In this document: one piece after another, positions 63,650-64,000 of the stretch
Position numbering within the stretch: the stretch's first letter is position 1
How the letters are laid out: the number at the start of each line of letters is the position of its first letter
DNA from: Saururus chinensis
Taxonomy: Eukaryota > Streptophyta > Magnoliopsida > Piperales > Saururaceae
Length of the DNA: 64,000 nucleotides
Direction: 5' to 3'
Assembly (NCBI GenBank): GCA_035235625.1
Contig: CP141148.1
Location: 34,535,057-34,599,056 of the forward strand
Translations under genes and position numbers: made by a program
The notes under the pieces: generated by a model
The model's input: only the letters and a program-made list of their open reading frames with translations
What the model was told of the DNA's origin: nothing
The model's database searches: none

Positions 63650-64000
63650 ACTCAAAAGTTATACCGCCACCTCTAATTCCATAAAATTTGCTGATCCATT
63701 TCAGCATTGTGAGCACAACGACCCAAAAGTGTCTGAGGGGGCCACAAGCTGTAGGATGCTGAGTACGAATTCAAAGACAAGATCAACCTTGTTGTTCTCC
63801 CATCCCTTCAAGGAGGGCGATGACTTCAAGGGGTGTGGTTGAGAAGGATATTGAGAAAATTGCAAAGTTCCTACACCCAGCAGTGACCATCACTTTGAAA
63901 ATTCAGAAGGAACAAGGGATTCACTTGTAGGATTTTTATAAGGGATTGGTGTGAGGACCTCAAGGTTGCAGCTGAGAAATTTTCAGGTTCCTTTGATATG
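63650..64000. other. Right edge, unassigned
   Basis: 63710-64000 is GC-richer and has partly open stretches (for example [18 protein letters not shown] on the + strand near 63835-63900) broken by stops. It may be a decayed gene piece; I do not recognise it. Confidence 0.3.

Overview
This is nuclear DNA of a flowering plant with a repeat-rich genome. Genes have introns, spacers are AT-rich, and plant-type hAT and CACTA transposons, solo LTRs of long-terminal-repeat retrotransposons and a Ty1/copia fossil fill the gaps. The species cannot be named from the sequence.

The real gene content is a head-to-tail array of six berberine bridge enzyme-like (BBE-like, FAD-linked oxidase) genes, all on the + strand. 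They are gene 1 (exon 2 only, 428-1226), gene 2 (17865-19514, two exons), gene 3 (39334-40972, two exons), gene 4 (46098-47776, two exons), gene 5 (50065-51660, no intron) and gene 6 (55036-56694, no intron, one in-frame stop). Genes 1-3 are close relatives that share a 13-residue loop deletion. Genes 4-6 are older paralogues. Secreted flavoproteins of this family oxidise alkaloids, monolignols, cannabinoids or oligosaccharides. The residues seen here keep the FAD-linking His and Cys (Cys lost in gene 6) but lack the catalytic Glu and His of true reticuline oxidase, so the substrate is unknown.

Layout: 1-363 is the end of a hAT element sitting in the gene 1 intron. 1227-5650 is gene 1 downstream DNA with a hAT transposon that itself carries a CACTA end. 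5650-7527 is decayed repeat. 7536-15551 is a probable hAT element split by a 4.6-kb solo LTR (8444-13058). 15552-17864 is gene 2 upstream DNA. 19515-23990 repeats the gene 1 downstream block, with the same transposons. 23734-30720 holds an LTR-like tract, an exon-like fragment and a broken copia element. 30850-39333 is gene 3 upstream DNA split by another solo LTR (31123-37911), inside which a 3.6-kb CACTA element (33910-37509) is nested. 41400-46040 and 47777-55035 are spacers. 58224-63203 is a 5.0-kb solo LTR of the same family as 8444-13058 but in the opposite orientation.

The array grew by unequal duplication. Genes 1 and 2 share about 5.3 kb including transposons, so they separated after those insertions. 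Gene 3 shares the promoter side and only a short downstream block, so it split earlier. Genes 2-4 have an intron at one identical position. In genes 2 and 3 the intron ends repeat the exon junction, which suggests an intron born by a small tandem duplication. No RNA gene, CRISPR array or bacterial-type system is seen.
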